A DNA stretch of 64,000 nt from Ptychodera flava (Eukaryota > Hemichordata > Enteropneusta > Ptychoderidae): the NCBI RefSeq assembly GCF_041260155.1, contig NC_091933.1, forward strand, positions 20,613,599 to 20,677,598. Reading direction: 5' to 3'. This document shows, in pieces, positions 27,901-38,100 of the stretch. Positions within the stretch are counted from its first letter, which is position 1. Each line of letters starts with the position of its first letter. Made by a program: the position numbers and the translations under genes. The notes under the pieces were generated by a model. It was not told the DNA's origin. It searched no databases and was given only the letters and a program-made list of their open reading frames with translations.

Positions 27901-28784
27901 TTGGGGGACATGACTTTTGGGGCGAAGTGGTTTTGGTACGAGGTTGTTTGGTGCGAAGTGGTTTTGGTGCGAAATGGTATGGGACGAGATGGTATGGTGC
28001 GAAGTGGTTTTGGTGCGAAGTGTCTGGGAACCTTCTGTTTTTTACATCCATGGTGTTATGGACGTGAGAAAACAGACTCATTGGACCTTAGTGCATAGTC
28101 GTACTCAAAATCGAGAAAAATGTTGGAACGCGCGGCTGAAGAGGATTTCTTCGATGTGGATAGATAACGTACGCGGACGTAAGAGCCGGAAAAAGTACGA
28201 TCCCTGGTGACAAAACTGTAGCTTCTCGCGCAGATTAATCCGTGTAAAACGAAAATACCATATATATTCGTGGAACCAAATACCGAAACTGTACCATGTA
28301 AACGATAATTAACACCTATAAAGATCAGTGCTAATTGGTTTGCACACATATCACTCACTGTTACACTGTACACACCCTTCATGCTTGTGTGTACACGTAC
28401 CGGGTCGGCCGTCGGCACACTTGCTCTGCGAAGAAAGTTGTATATGTTTGGGAGACTACATATTTGCAGTCTGATTGCGAAGGGGAAAAATTGCCCGGCT
28501 GACGAGTGCCAATGCAAAGCTATGCAATGCATTCTTGTAAACAGTGAACTATCCTACGATAGGCAGTTATTTCTACGTGTTCGCTTCAACCCTCTTCCGG
28601 ATCCAATGGATATCCGGCAACCATCATATTCTGTGTTCTACTTTGATGTTGGAAATCGGGCAAGAGATAGATATGCCTAGCTTACATTCCACCCATCAAC
28701 CATCAGGAGTGAAACCGCGGTGTTGAAGTAACCGTGCCTACCTGTAGACGTCGTTGAGGCTTCTGTCTTCGCTACACCAGCCAT
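6915..28784 (-). CDS. SLC35A2: UDP-galactose transporter SLC35A2 (3 coding exons)
   Basis: A Golgi membrane antiporter that imports UDP-galactose in exchange for UMP, feeding luminal galactosyltransferases. Coding exons (minus strand) are 28742-28784, 10298-10632 and 6915-7628. Both introns are phase-consistent (1, then 0) with CAG/GT donors and AG acceptors, and the join gives 363 aa; human SLC35A2 is 396 aa. The nucleotide-sugar-transporter fold fills the protein: [18 protein letters not shown] starts TM1, [20 protein letters not shown] and [19 protein letters not shown] lie in the middle, and [17 protein letters not shown] and [14 protein letters not shown] are in the C-terminal half. FFFGYT, LKGSS and VVVKYADN match SLC35A2 better than its sister SLC35A3. 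Exon 1 encodes [14 protein letters not shown]; two further in-frame ATGs lie upstream, so the N-terminus could be longer. CHCHD4 starts 234 bp away on the other strand, implying a shared promoter. Sure of the family, fairly sure of A2 over A3. Confidence 0.9.
7629..10297 (-). other. SLC35A2 intron 2
   Basis: The acceptor at 7629-7630 (minus strand) has a long poly-pyrimidine tract. The donor is CAG/GTGAG at 10298/10297. I found no clear mobile element inside; the sequence is AT-rich and unique-looking at the scale I can read. Confidence 0.7.
15165..15573. repeat. Long hairpin with GTT/AAC arms
   Basis: This is a nearly continuous inverted repeat of about 409 bp, centred near 15369. Outer ends: GTACATCAAAGGGAACCCAG against CTGGGTTCCCTATGTATAC. 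The middle is a GTT-rich left arm against an AAC-rich right arm. Inner ends: CCCAATGCCACTCTCTCCC against GGGAGAGAGTTGCATTGGG, leaving a loop of about 20 bp. The open frames here are simple-repeat artefacts. Confidence 0.75.
16470..17440 (+). repeat. Tandem array with DR1-like AGGTCA half-sites
   Basis: About five divergent units, each roughly 150-230 bp, share TCATACCATATATGAAGGGT, TGGTTACTGAGTTATGGAC and GAGGTCAAAGGTCA. The DR1-type motif AGGTCAAAGGTCA is perfect at 16608-16620, 16834-16846, 16979-16991 and 17349-17361, and decayed near 17126. Most are followed by a third AGGTCA and a CACGTGAC- or CACATGAC-like box. A further partial unit follows at about 19198-19330. No coding potential is seen. 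Confidence 0.7.
17441..19197 (+). mobile_element. Helentron-like element, copy 2 with tandem core repeats
   Basis: Several core units of roughly 115-150 bp each carry CTGTATACCAAATATCAAAG and TTTTTGACCAAAAATG, with the best copies at 18.3-18.95 kb. An ACAGACAT microsatellite follows at about 19101-19137. A hairpin then lies at 19163-19190 (12-bp stem, one mismatch, loop ATTC) and CTAA at 19194-19197. A similar hairpin plus GGAGCTAA occurs at about 17960-17985, so this block may be two elements in series. The layout matches Helentron-associated elements; that is inference from structure. Confidence 0.5.
19333..19386. repeat. (TA)n microsatellite
   Basis: A run of alternating T and A of about 50 bp with a few slips, interrupting a partial unit of the DR1-bearing tandem repeat. 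Confidence 0.9.
19400..20204. other. Repetitive mixture, no gene
   Basis: Short phrases recur here (for example GGGAGTCTATGGA three times at about 19517-19583). A microsatellite-like CATACATACATGCATACAGA lies at about 20021-20042. No coding exon is supported. Confidence 0.35.
20205..20870 (-). mobile_element. LINE reverse-transcriptase fragment (CR1/L2/Jockey-like)
   Basis: Minus-strand translation gives, in order from about 20830 down, [12 protein letters not shown] (RT catalytic block A, usually DLSAAFDTVDH), [15 protein letters not shown] near 20620-20570 (RT block GVPQGSxLGPxLF), and near 20410-20210 [12 protein letters not shown] then VRNLSITMD (usually LNxxKTExLxF and VRNLGVxxD). The pieces lie in different frames with stops and small indels, so this is a decayed copy lacking the 5' endonuclease region. 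The catalytic YADD box is not recognisable. The order and orientation of blocks make the LINE call secure; the clade is a guess. Confidence 0.8.
21629..22595. mobile_element. MITE with 11-bp target duplication (Mutator-like)
   Basis: TIRs GTGGTTGGAAAGGCTA (left) and TAGCCTTTCCAACCAC (right) bound a 967-bp AT-rich element. An 11-bp direct repeat TTAAGCCAAAT lies immediately outside at 21618-21628 and 22596-22606. A 9-11-bp duplication is typical of Mutator-like elements. Subterminal inverted motifs TTTGTACGGCA and TGCCGTACAAA lie inside. No transposase frame. Confidence 0.65.
23923..24014. mobile_element. Tiny TTAA-flanked MITE (92 bp)
   Basis: TTAA (23919-23922), then AGGGGCAGTC, and at the other end GACCCAGCCCCT, then TTAA (24015-24018). 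Size, TTAA duplication and AGGG-type ends match the larger elements at 4555 and 52335, so it probably belongs to the same group. Confidence 0.5.
26419..26932. mobile_element. CACTA-type foldback MITE (514 bp)
   Basis: An almost perfect palindrome: arms of about 240 bp with a short central loop near 26675. Termini are CACTATAGGG and CCCTATAGTG, flanked by a 3-bp duplication GTC (26416-26418, 26933-26935). CACTA termini plus a 3-bp duplication define CACTA/EnSpm elements. Both arms are dense in GTGAGAAT / GCGAGAAT motifs about every 20-30 bp, reminiscent of the subterminal transposase-binding repeats of that superfamily. No coding frame. Confidence 0.75.
27450..28026. mobile_element. TIR element with minisatellite ends
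   Basis: Left end CAGACACTTCGCACCAAA, right end TTTGGTGCGAAGTGTCTG. Each end continues for about 150 bp as a degenerate minisatellite of ACTTCG(C/T)(A/C)CCAAAACC on the left and its reverse complement on the right, so the arms are inverted copies made of short tandem units. A unique middle of about 270 bp (27620-27890) has no recognised gene. The target duplication is unclear. Confidence 0.55.
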
Positions 28785-29018
28785 GTTCACTCCTGGTCCT
28801 GCACGCATAGGCCTGGCGCCTGTCAACTGATGGTACGGTCTCGCTATATCATTGACACACAAAATTTTTCGCACGAGAATAAGCGAGATGTTGCTTTCAA
28901 TGACCTTTCACCTTCAGCTTACATCATGACTGAACGCGTGTAGTGGCCATGTGAGTATCTGAAACCGGCGCCCGCTGCATTATTTTCAAGCTCTCGACGT
29001 AAACTTTGCCGCTCGAAA
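28785..29018. promoter_or_regulatory. Probable bidirectional promoter SLC35A2 / CHCHD4
   Basis: The two start codons, on opposite strands, are separated by 234 bp. The interval and the flanking 28.1-29.0 kb are visibly richer in CpG (CGCG, CCGGCGCCC, GCTCGACG-like words) than the AT-rich surroundings, and no TATA box stands out. This suits a CpG-type shared promoter for two housekeeping genes. Transcription starts cannot be placed. Confidence 0.6.
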
Positions 29019-31508
29019 ATGTCATACTGTAGAGAAGAAGGTAATTATATAGTATGGATATTTTTATCAATGTTGATCATCTTCTTTCACAGCAAATATT
29101 TCACCAGTACGCAGTCATAGACTCTCTCAGCAGATTCAAAGCCCTGGCGTCGTCTGAAGGGGTTCGTATTTTGGTCTCCGTACAATTGACGACATCTGAA
29201 TTACTGGCCAATCCATGGACTAAAAGTTTTACTGCAATAGGACACGTGTCGTATTATTTAAGAAATAAAGGAGGCCAACCGTGGTCCTCTCGTTGCGTTT
29301 TGATTCCCCCACAGAAATTGAACCCTCAGCTCAGTTGCTAGTTTTAAGTTTTTAATGATAAATGAAAAGTAAATATCATAGTAAATACTCACAGAATAAC
29401 TTTTAGACACTGTTAACTGTAAGAATGATATGTGATAGTCACATGATAATCACAGTCTGGCATTGACTGTGTGCATTTTAGGGTCTATGCTGTCTGTCAT
29501 TACATGAGTTAAAATTTTGAGGTACAAATGAGACAAATGAGAGACAAAGATTTGTTTGCAGAATCGCGAAATGAATACAGTGTATTTGACAAGTACAAAA
29601 TATACTGCCTGGAAATGTGGCTCTTTCTTTCATCACATCCCCATGTGTCCAACTCTTTCTGAACAGGTAAAGACAAGATAATTTTTGTTACAAGAGAAGA
29701 TCATGAAGAGCCAAGCACTGCTGACATTGACTTTGAAGACGATGATGATGATGAACCAGGTACGACTTTTTCATTAAGCAATGTAGATGATATTTGTCAC
29801 TTCAGCTTGTAGTTTTTGCTACATGAACTGAGAAATGATAAACGGTGGAAGACCAATCACTTGTACTAAAGTTGATTATCTCTTCCTCTGGATATGATTG
29901 ACATCGAACTTTTAGTACTGATGTACATATGTCGCTTGTTTTGATGTGACTTTAGGTATACATAATATTATGGGCACTTTTCAGACTAGCCGACTGATTT
30001 ACTTTCAAGATCTTAAAGTTCACACAGCAATTTACGATCATATACATCTGATGCAAACTTGTGATTTATCATTTTCATTCAGTTATGATTATGACACATG
30101 TCACATGTGAACAGATTTTATTTCGAACCAAAGTTTAAAAACTTTGTTGTGTGTAAAGAACCAGTGGCTGTAACTTTTTATAGTATGTGTTGTACGTCAA
30201 TTGCTAGTTCTGGATTTACTCCCCAAAGCATGTTGAAACGGTATTTAACTAGTCAACATGTTGTCTATACATGTATAATGCATTATTATTGCTTACATTT
30301 AAGTTCTAGTCAATACCAAAATACACTTTTCAACAATATCAATGCAGTCTACACATAGTCTTTACCTTGCCAGACTTCACCGACAAGGCATTCATCTTCT
30401 GGATCCTTCTTCACTTATGCCCATTACAGTATCATCTCACTCTTCTTCCAAGGCATTCATCGACAAAGATGTATGTATTTTCTGCGGTACTCTGGTTCAG
30501 ATACTAATGATAAACATGCCCAGTGTTGGTCACCCTAGTCATTGCCATGGCTTATACCAATCTGGTTGAGGACCTTACGATTGCCAGTTGTCAAACAGTA
30601 GAGTCATGAAATGTGATGTGTTAATTATCAGAGCTGTTAAAGAAACAATTGTGATGAAGGTCATACCCATCAAAATCTGATGAGGCACCCAACTTCATTA
30701 TGAAATTTTTCTGATAAGAAATTGATTCAGTCGATAAACATTTCAACGGAGAACAAATGATTGCTAAAGTGGTAATGAACCCTTCATATCCACCATACAA
30801 GAAACAAATTGAAAAGGGGCTTTAACAAACTTCAATAATATTTTATCCGAATTTTAGCTCCCGTTTTCTGTCCTTTTTTTCTGCATAGCACAAGTAAAAC
30901 GTTACAATTGTCCAGTGTACATGTGTATCTTCATAAGTTTAACAAATTTCATTCTAAAGCTCAAGAAAAAGAATGATAAGTTGAAAATGATACTGTGAAT
31001 GGACTTGGAACTGTGGTTGGGATGTTCACTTAGTTTGCCAGTGTGTTTGAAACTCAGAAAAGATTGCCAAATGGAAACATTGTTCTCAGATTGTTCAGTC
31101 AAGTGGCAGGGCAAGAGCAAATTCAAGGAGAGGAACATTTCCATGGATTAAGAATTCCTAATTCAATTCCCTACTTCTTACCTTCCAGGATTAATCCTAC
31201 CAAATGGTGACATCAACTGGAATTGTCCCTGCCTGGGAGGGATGGCAACTGGTCCGTGTGGTGAGGAATTCAAAGAAGCCTTCTCCTGTTTTCACTACAG
31301 TGCAGCGGAAATCAAGGGATCAGACTGCATAGATCAATTCCGCACAATGCAGGAATGCATGAGGCAGTATCCAGAACTCTACCCGGAAAAAGACGACGAA
31401 GAGGAAGCAGAAAAGGGCCAGGGGGATACTGCTCCAAGTTCAGATGTACCCTCTAAGGAACAAAAAACTGAAGATGATACGTCCAAAACTCAAGAGACCA
31501 AAAGCTAG
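29019..31508 (+). CDS. CHCHD4: CHCHD4 / MIA40 intermembrane-space oxidoreductase (3 exons)
   Basis: The receptor of the mitochondrial disulfide relay: it oxidises CX3C and CX9C proteins in the intermembrane space and is re-oxidised by ALR/GFER. Exons 29019-29040, 29667-29759 and 31189-31508 join in phase 1 at both introns to give 144 aa (human CHCHD4: 142). The N-terminus [20 protein letters not shown] is nearly identical to the vertebrate one. The redox CPC motif is at residues 51-53 (NWNCPCLGG). The twin CX9C helices follow: [11 protein letters not shown] and [26 protein letters not shown] starts the acidic, disordered tail. No presequence, as expected for the animal protein. Start chosen because MSYC is the conserved beginning and an in-frame downstream ATG would lose it. 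An AATAAA lies 206 bp past the stop. Confidence 0.97.
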
Positions 31509-31713
31509 CATTTCACTTTTGTAAATTTACATGCAGGAACTCGCTGTATATTAGTGCCAGTTGGTATTCTGTCAGAGAATAGAAGTTTCTCATTTTTTTA
31601 CAGTTTTACAGTTACACATGTACCGGTATCATTTTGTTAACAGACAGGGAAGTGTGTGTGAGAGTAGAAAATGTTTGTGCATGCAGATGTGTGATAAATC
31701 TAGATTAGAAATG

Positions 31714-31719
31714 AATAAA
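31714..31719 (+). terminator. Polyadenylation signal of CHCHD4
   Basis: AATAAA about 206 bp after the CHCHD4 stop codon, the first canonical signal downstream; a plausible 3' end. Confidence 0.55.
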
Positions 31720-33758
31720 GTGACCATTGTATTTCTTGAATCCTCATTTGAAAGTATCCATTTGCAAGTAGTGGTCAGGCCATGGCCCATTACCCCAATG
31801 ATATAGTTTAAATCTCTTCCATCCTGCCATTAGCAGAATGACAGTGAGTATGAATTTATGAATTAAAATGGCTCTCTGTAGATGAAATCGCTGGTGTATA
31901 CAAATAGACATGTCGTGATACTGCTGATGGATGGAGCTTACAGTTTTTCCGGTTATAAGGATTTGGAGTTGTGATGATTGGATGTGTACCGTATTTCATA
32001 GCACGCCAATTATGGTCTTTCTTTGTAATGTGTATGTGTTGGTGTCATATAGTTGTACAACATAAGTATACAGATTTGAAACAATTCAATTGCTGTCAAT
32101 GCATCGTTGTACTAGTAATTTGTTGTACCGGTGTGGGCCAATGTTACATTACTGTAGAACACAGCACTTTTGCCTAGTAGATCCAAGCAAATATGGTTAG
32201 GATAATCAAAACTAGAATGAGCGGTTCATTATCTCACAATTATACTCGGCAGGTTGTCTCAACAGGGACAGATGATGCATTGATACAGCGGTCATCACTT
32301 TTTCAATCATCAAATATTTTGATTCATGTGATTTAATCCCCCAGGTGGAAATGTCAGCAGTACTTTGAGCCATGGCCTTTTGAACTCAGTCAACTTGCAA
32401 GATTTCCACTACAGCCAGCTCAATACTAACATATTAAACTTGAGAGAATTTTCAGCCATCTTTTCCAACCTCCCAGTATATTCTTACCTGTCCCTATAAG
32501 ACACAAATGATGTTGGACTTAGATCAGTTAATGCTGGAGGTAAAAAGAATTAATATCACAATGCCAGGTATGTGTAGAATGTGTAGATCTCCTGGTAGGA
32601 GAATGATGCAGCGTGTTTGAGGAGACCCTACTCTATGTCTTTATAGGTATGAAATATGTACCCTCACATTATACCAGTGTCATGAATCAGGCCAGGGACA
32701 TCTACTCGCCACACTTGGTACGCTAGCCTTTGATACCATTGAGGTGGAAGTGAGACCTCCCTTGTGATGTCATTATTAGTCATATTACTCGTACTTCAGA
32801 CAGATGTCAGTGGAGTTTGAGATTTGAGTCATGGTTTTGTCAGCAGAGCTATGGTCTTGTCAGTAGACCATGGTTTCGTCAGTGCACCCATGATTTCGTT
32901 TGATACTTTGATATTACCATGGTGACTTTGCTCACTCCCCATAAAACATTTTCGAGCACGGTATTTTTTTCTTTGTTGCTGTCATGAACATGTACAATAC
33001 ATGGGAACTTACAAAGCAATTTACCACTTTATAGGTGTTTGATTTCTTGAAAACTCTGCAATAAAAACCTTTGCAATTTTAAAATAGTGGGTTTGTGGCA
33101 GAGGTGTTTTTGCAACTTTTGTATGTAATATCTTTGTTGTTGGTTGCAACTGCCTGTTGCTATGTTCTAAAAACGTTCGCCTCCAACCCAGTAATGTTGC
33201 CTTCATTCCATCAAGAAAACCCATGCTGGTCCTCTCCCCCGCAACACAAATTCCCAAACCGCCCGCCAGGGGTCGACTTCGCTCTACCAGACCACAAAAA
33301 GTAACTGAGACCACGGATGTAAAAAAGCATCAATGCTTAGACCCACCTGTTGGTGAAACGAATGAAATTCCCTACCGACGTGTTGCAGTCAATGGCCAAG
33401 ACTGGTTACACCGTTGAGGGCGCACTTTAGCGCTGGCGGCATGGGCTGGAGGATCGAGGGAAAGTAACCATATCAAGTGATGTGGCGTGTCACGTCATTC
33501 CTGATTGCTGAACACTATTAACTTTTTTGCTTTTTCTTGCACTTTCTCTTTGGTTGACAATGTCAATAACGATGATTTTAGCTAATTTCTGCGATGTCAG
33601 GAGTGACAAAAACTATCCTCCGTGAGCGCGGGGAAGCACGTATTGGTCACAAGTTGCATCATCAGTGTTGCCATCAAATTCTCTCACGCAAAAGGTGAAA
33701 GTTGGCAAACTTGTTACAGGGCCTGTAGAGAATTATCAGGGGATGGGCTGGTGATTTT
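31720..33758. other. Intergenic, no gene seen
   Basis: No supported exon. A frame at about 33097-33303 begins with a hydrophobic stretch (LLYVISLLLVATACCYVL), but it has only a GTG start, no splice support and no family match. Confidence 0.35.
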
Positions 33759-34700
33759 TTAGCTACTATAGACTATAGTCTATAGAAGCTATTGGGATGG
33801 GTATTCGTCCGTCGTCTGTATGTATGTATGTATGTATGTATGTATGTATGTATGTATGTCCGTTTGTGAGGCGTCCGTCCACTCAAATATCTTGAGAACC
33901 GCAGTACATACTGATTTGATACAACTTTTCTTAATTTTTTGATATTGTTGAAAATATGCAAATTAGCGCCAAAAAGGCGTTTTTGGTAAAAAATCTTCTT
34001 CATAACCGCTGGTCAGACAGCTTTGTTATTTGGTATACAGGTCCCTAGGGATAACCCAACTTAGATTTGTTCAAATTGTGATGAAATATGCAAATCTGTA
34101 TTTTAAGGAATTTTTTTGTCATTTTTGGTCAAAACTTTATTTTATCAAAACCGCTCGTCTGACAGCTTTGATATTTGGTATACAGGTTCCTACAGATAAA
34201 CTAAATATGATATATTGAATATATGATGAAATCGGCAATTTTGTATTTTTGGTCCATTTTTTGCCATTTTGGTCCAAAAATGTGTTTCTCAAAAACTACT
34301 TGTCTGATGCCTTTGATCTTTGGTATACAGGTTCCTAGGGGTTGTCCTAGTGTGATATATTGAAATTTGATGAAATCTTCAATTTTTGTGTTTTTGGGTC
34401 AATTTTTGCCTTTTTTGGTCAAAATATTTGTTTCTCAAAAGTTACTCATCTGATAGCTTTGATATTTGGTATACAGGTTCCTTGGCTTTATCTTAATGTA
34501 ATATATGGAAATTATGATGAAATCTTCAATTTTGTATTTTTGCAGCCAATTTTGCCATTTTTTGGTCAGGTCATCCTGAAATGAGCTATCAAAGATATCC
34601 ACCTTCTTCATCAATACATGTGTCACTAAAAGTTATTCTCTACATAACACAGCAGAGCTCTGTCGACTGTTGGATCGCTTGTTTTATCAAAACCGCTTGG
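33759..34700 (-). mobile_element. Helentron-like element, copy 3
   Basis: Reverse orientation relative to copies 1 and 2. Reading the minus strand: tandem core units with CTGTATACCAAATATCAAAG, a (CATA)n microsatellite at about 33817-33860, the same 20-bp palindrome CTATAGACTATAGTCTATAG at 33766-33785, then CTAA at 33759-33762. The 5' side near 34620-34680 shares the AACACAGCAGAGCTCTGTCGA-like block with the copy at 18.0 kb. Confidence 0.5.
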
Positions 34701-35154
34701 TCCCAAGGATGACCTTAGTGAGATAATTTCATACAGTCAGGAAATACTTTATTTTGTATCCATGTCTATAGTAGCTTCAGGGACTTTGGCCCGATGTTTA
34801 AAAATGGATGCATGATACATGTGTCACATAAAAACTACGGTATTCATGTCCTTAGCATTGATGATAATGACGACGACGACGTCGCGACAACGGCGACGAT
34901 GATGATGAACACAACCGAAATACACCCCATGCCCGCTCATTGAGCTTTTTAAGTCGCACAATAAGCAAAGGACACTTTACCTGCCCGCTGATGAAAAGTT
35001 TTCAGCTCACCGGCCAAGAAATCGCTCGCAAACACCTTTTTTTCTCGAATAGCCTTGTCGGCTGCCCCAGTTATCAACACCTACTGTCATACCGTGCTTT
35101 GCTTGTTCACAACATGACAGATTATTTCGGCATGATAATAAAATAACACATTCG

Positions 35155-36560
35155 ATTTGATCAAAGTACACTGCGGATCAGCAGGCTTTGATAGAAGTAC
35201 CAATGATCTTTAGAATTGAAAAAAGTGTCATCCATCGCCAAAGTGTGATTGAGGTGTCAAACGCTTACCAAGCAAGAAATTAGAGGAGGAAAGTACCCCT
35301 CTACTGTTTATGTTAGAAGAAAGTGTCAACCGTTGACCATGCCTTGATCAAAGTGCTACCGCTCATTATGCCTTGATCAAAGAGGTGTAACCGATTATTA
35401 TCTTAAAGCCGAGTGTCAATCGACTACCATATATTGTTCAAGGCGGTATGAATCACTGCTTTGATAAATGTATCGCCGACCACTATGATTGATTAAATTG
35501 TCACGGATCACTAGGCCTTGATCAAAAAGTCACCGATCATATAGCTAAATCAAAGTGTCAATAGATAAGGCCGAACAAAAAAAAATTGTGCTATTCCGAT
35601 AACACGACCTACCTTTTTTTACCTGCCGACCCTAAACTTTTTAGAGCTATGTAAACACGGAAGTAAAAAAAAATAGAAAGAAAAAACCCGTAACATCACG
35701 CGTTCGTTACTCGGCATTTGAGTTTTGCTTGAACAAGGATGTCTTTATGTTTTTTTTCCTTTTATATGAACGATACATTTTTTTCTGGAAATGTTGTGGC
35801 CAGTGTTTGGCCCTGCACCCCTGCAAATGCATATTTAAAAATAAAAATATTTTGGAAAAAAATTCCTGCCGACCTGCCTACTCTATTTATGAAAACCATG
35901 TTGTCGGAACAGTACAATTTATTTTTTGGCCTAACCAGGCTTTGATCAAGGCGTTGTGGATCGCTATTTCGAGCAATGTGCCACCGACGACCATGGTTGA
36001 TTGAAATTGTCGTGTTCATATACAGCGCCTTCATCAAAGAGTCAACGACCATCGGGCTAAATTAATCAAACTGATCTTCGATCACGGCGTCGTAGACCAC
36101 TATTTTGATCAAAATGTCACCGGTGGCTGTGATTGGCCAAGTTGTCACCGGTCGCTAGGCCTTGATCAAAGAGTCAGAGATCGTACGATTAAGTGAAAGT
36201 GTTAACTGATCACCAGAATTTGATCAAAGTGTCACCGATTACAAGGCTATCACAGTCCCTCCACGAAGTGTCAAATGATCAAAGTGCTTCCGATCATATG
36301 GCTCTATCCAAGCGTCAACTGATCACCGGACTTTGATGAAGGTGTCACCGATTACAAAAGCTATCACGACCCCTTTACGACGTGTCAACTGATCACCGAG
36401 TTGTGATCAATCCATCACGGATTATTGTTTTCATCAAAGTTTCACCGATAACGAGGCTCGGATAATTGTGACGGTCATGTATTATTATGTTTTTATAAAG
36501 TGTTGCCGTGCTTCGATCAATACGTATTTTTCAATGGCATCCCCGTGGTCTGATTACCAG
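35155..36560. repeat. Degenerate satellite of TGATCAAAGTGTCACCGATCA units
   Basis: Some twenty-plus degenerate repeats of about 40-60 bp built around TTTGATCAAAGTGTCACC and GATCACxAGGC occur over 1.4 kb. They are split at 35569-35931 by a TIR element. GATC is very frequent. No frame runs through it. Confidence 0.65.
35569..35931. mobile_element. Harbinger-like MITE in the satellite
   Basis: Left TIR GGCCGAACAAAAAAAAATTG, right TIR its imperfect reverse complement ending TTTTTTGGCC; similarity runs about 38 bp, to TTCCGATAAC / GTTGTCGGAA. A 3-bp duplication TAA flanks both ends (35566-35568, 35932-35934), fitting the TWA target of PIF/Harbinger. 363 bp, no transposase. Confidence 0.6.
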
Positions 36561-36736
36561 TGTCACCACTGATTCGTGATATCCAGCACAATTATCTTTA
36601 CCAATGATCAACGTTCCTCCATTTTGTTCTGGTTCAAGCGATCAAAATCCCAGCGACCACGTGCACGTTTAGATGTGCATTGTAGAAAAAAACACCTGTA
36701 AGATTCGTTCCGTCTGCTTACTGAATTCACTGGTTA

Positions 36737-37048
36737 GGCCTCAAATAAGTAAATTCTTTGCTTACGTCTACTCAAAATTCCGAAAAGTAGGCGAGTAAGC
36801 AAACAACACACACCATAGACAGTCGAGAAAGCACACAACCACAAAATAAATTTCCCCTATATAACACTTTCCTCATACAACTGCTTTAAGGAAGTGTTTT
36901 GCTGTAATGCAAAAGTCGTAGCTGGGTTTAAATATCGCCATTGATTATTAATTCTGCAAAAAATTGTCTTATTCTTCGGAAAAAAATTCCTATGTAAACC
37001 TACGCGTGTGCGGACGCAAAAACAAAGAATTTACTTACTCAGGGCTTT
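36737..37048. mobile_element. Possible second small TIR element
   Basis: AAGTAAATTCTTTGC near 36747 and its reverse complement CAAAGAATTTACTT near 37024 face each other, with AGGCCTCA / AGGGCT just outside. It shares the phrase GGAAAAAAATTCCT with the 35569 element. Boundaries and duplication are not clear. Confidence 0.3.
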
Positions 37049-38033
37049 TTAGCATGGCCGAGAAAGAGGGAAGAGAGGGTTTTCGCCACCACCCCCGTTA
37101 CTTGGGGGTAGTTGAACCAGAGAAGATTAAAAGACAGAATGGTCTTGTCTCAGCAGGACTGCAACATCAGATCAATATTTGTTTGTTAGATCAAGACATG
37201 ATGCTGCGCCCATTGGTAAATAGAGATATTAATTACTTCTTCGGATAAAGGGGATATCTGGTACAAAAATAATGCAAGTAGCGCCACTTCTTCATTTCAT
37301 GAGAGTTTTAGAAACATACAGTTTGCCAAATGTTTCGCCAACAATCATGTCCGTTCTTAATTCCTTTGAGTGTTCATTGGAAATAGAATTTAAAATGTCG
37401 AACCTAGTGGCATGCGTGTCTACTGATATTAGGAAACTTCCATAACAGTAAACTGTTACTCTGAGACACAAACAACGTAGAGTACAGGTGCTTGTTGAAT
37501 CAGTTCGTGAAATGGAAAACGTGAATGATATGTTAGCGATGTAGTTATGAAATACTAGATTTACATGACTACTGGTAAATCTAATGGTGTAAGACTGGAA
37601 CCTATAGCTGTATTTGCTGCAATTTTTGTATGTATTTTTTAGCTTTTTGTTCCTTCTTAAATTCATATTACTTGTTCTTCTAATAATGGCATGTCGAATG
37701 GCCTTTGCAACGTTGAACGTTGTTGTCGACACGTGGAGTTTTGACTAGAATTCACTTGTCAACTTTAACTAAGCATATTTGCACATACTACGTTGGAGCT
37801 CCAAGGCTAACGCCTTGTATTTTAACATACTGTCAGGGAGTAGAAGAGCTAGCGATGTACTTAGTTTCGTCGGACGAAAATAATTAAGATTTCATATAAA
37901 GGCTATTGTCCCTTTCAATGAACTCCAGACCTTTATCGGCCTCTTAACAAAGAAGCTATTATAATATATAATTATATTCTCGTGTTGATGACCTGCTTAC
38001 CATATATGGAATTTTCGATTGCTCGTGGTTTTG

Positions 38034-38056
38034 ATTGGTCACTGACAACTATAAAA
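38034..38056 (+). promoter_or_regulatory. CCAAT-type and TATA boxes of the 38.1-kb unit
   Basis: GATTGGTC (inverted CCAAT) at about 38032-38039 and TATAAAA at 38050-38056, some 45 bp before ATG 38101. This compact arrangement is typical of replication-dependent histone promoters. Confidence 0.5.
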
Positions 38057-38100
38057 ATCTGACGCAGGTTTCAGTGAACTCAGAACACCGTTCCTTCGAC

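Larger units (their letters stand above)
10633..28741 (-). other. SLC35A2 intron 1 (about 18 kb), repeat-rich
   Basis: The intron runs between the first coding exon (donor CAG/GTAGGC) and the second (acceptor TTTTGTCACAG). It contains the AAC hairpin at 15.2-15.6 kb, the tandem array and Helentron-like block at 16.4-19.4 kb, a LINE fragment at 20.2-20.9 kb, and TIR elements at 21.6, 23.9, 26.4 and 27.5 kb. Stretches between them (10.7-15.1, 22.6-23.9, 24.0-26.4 kb) show no supported exon. A 103-codon minus-strand frame at 13346-13657 looks protein-like but matches no family I know. Confidence 0.6.

Noticed and set aside
33097-33417. Hydrophobic-start frame on the plus strand
   Set aside because: GTG start only, no splice or homology evidence.
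36964-37732. 94-codon plus-strand and 146-codon minus-strand frames
   Set aside because: Composition is unremarkable and no motif is recognised; part overlaps a suspected TIR element.
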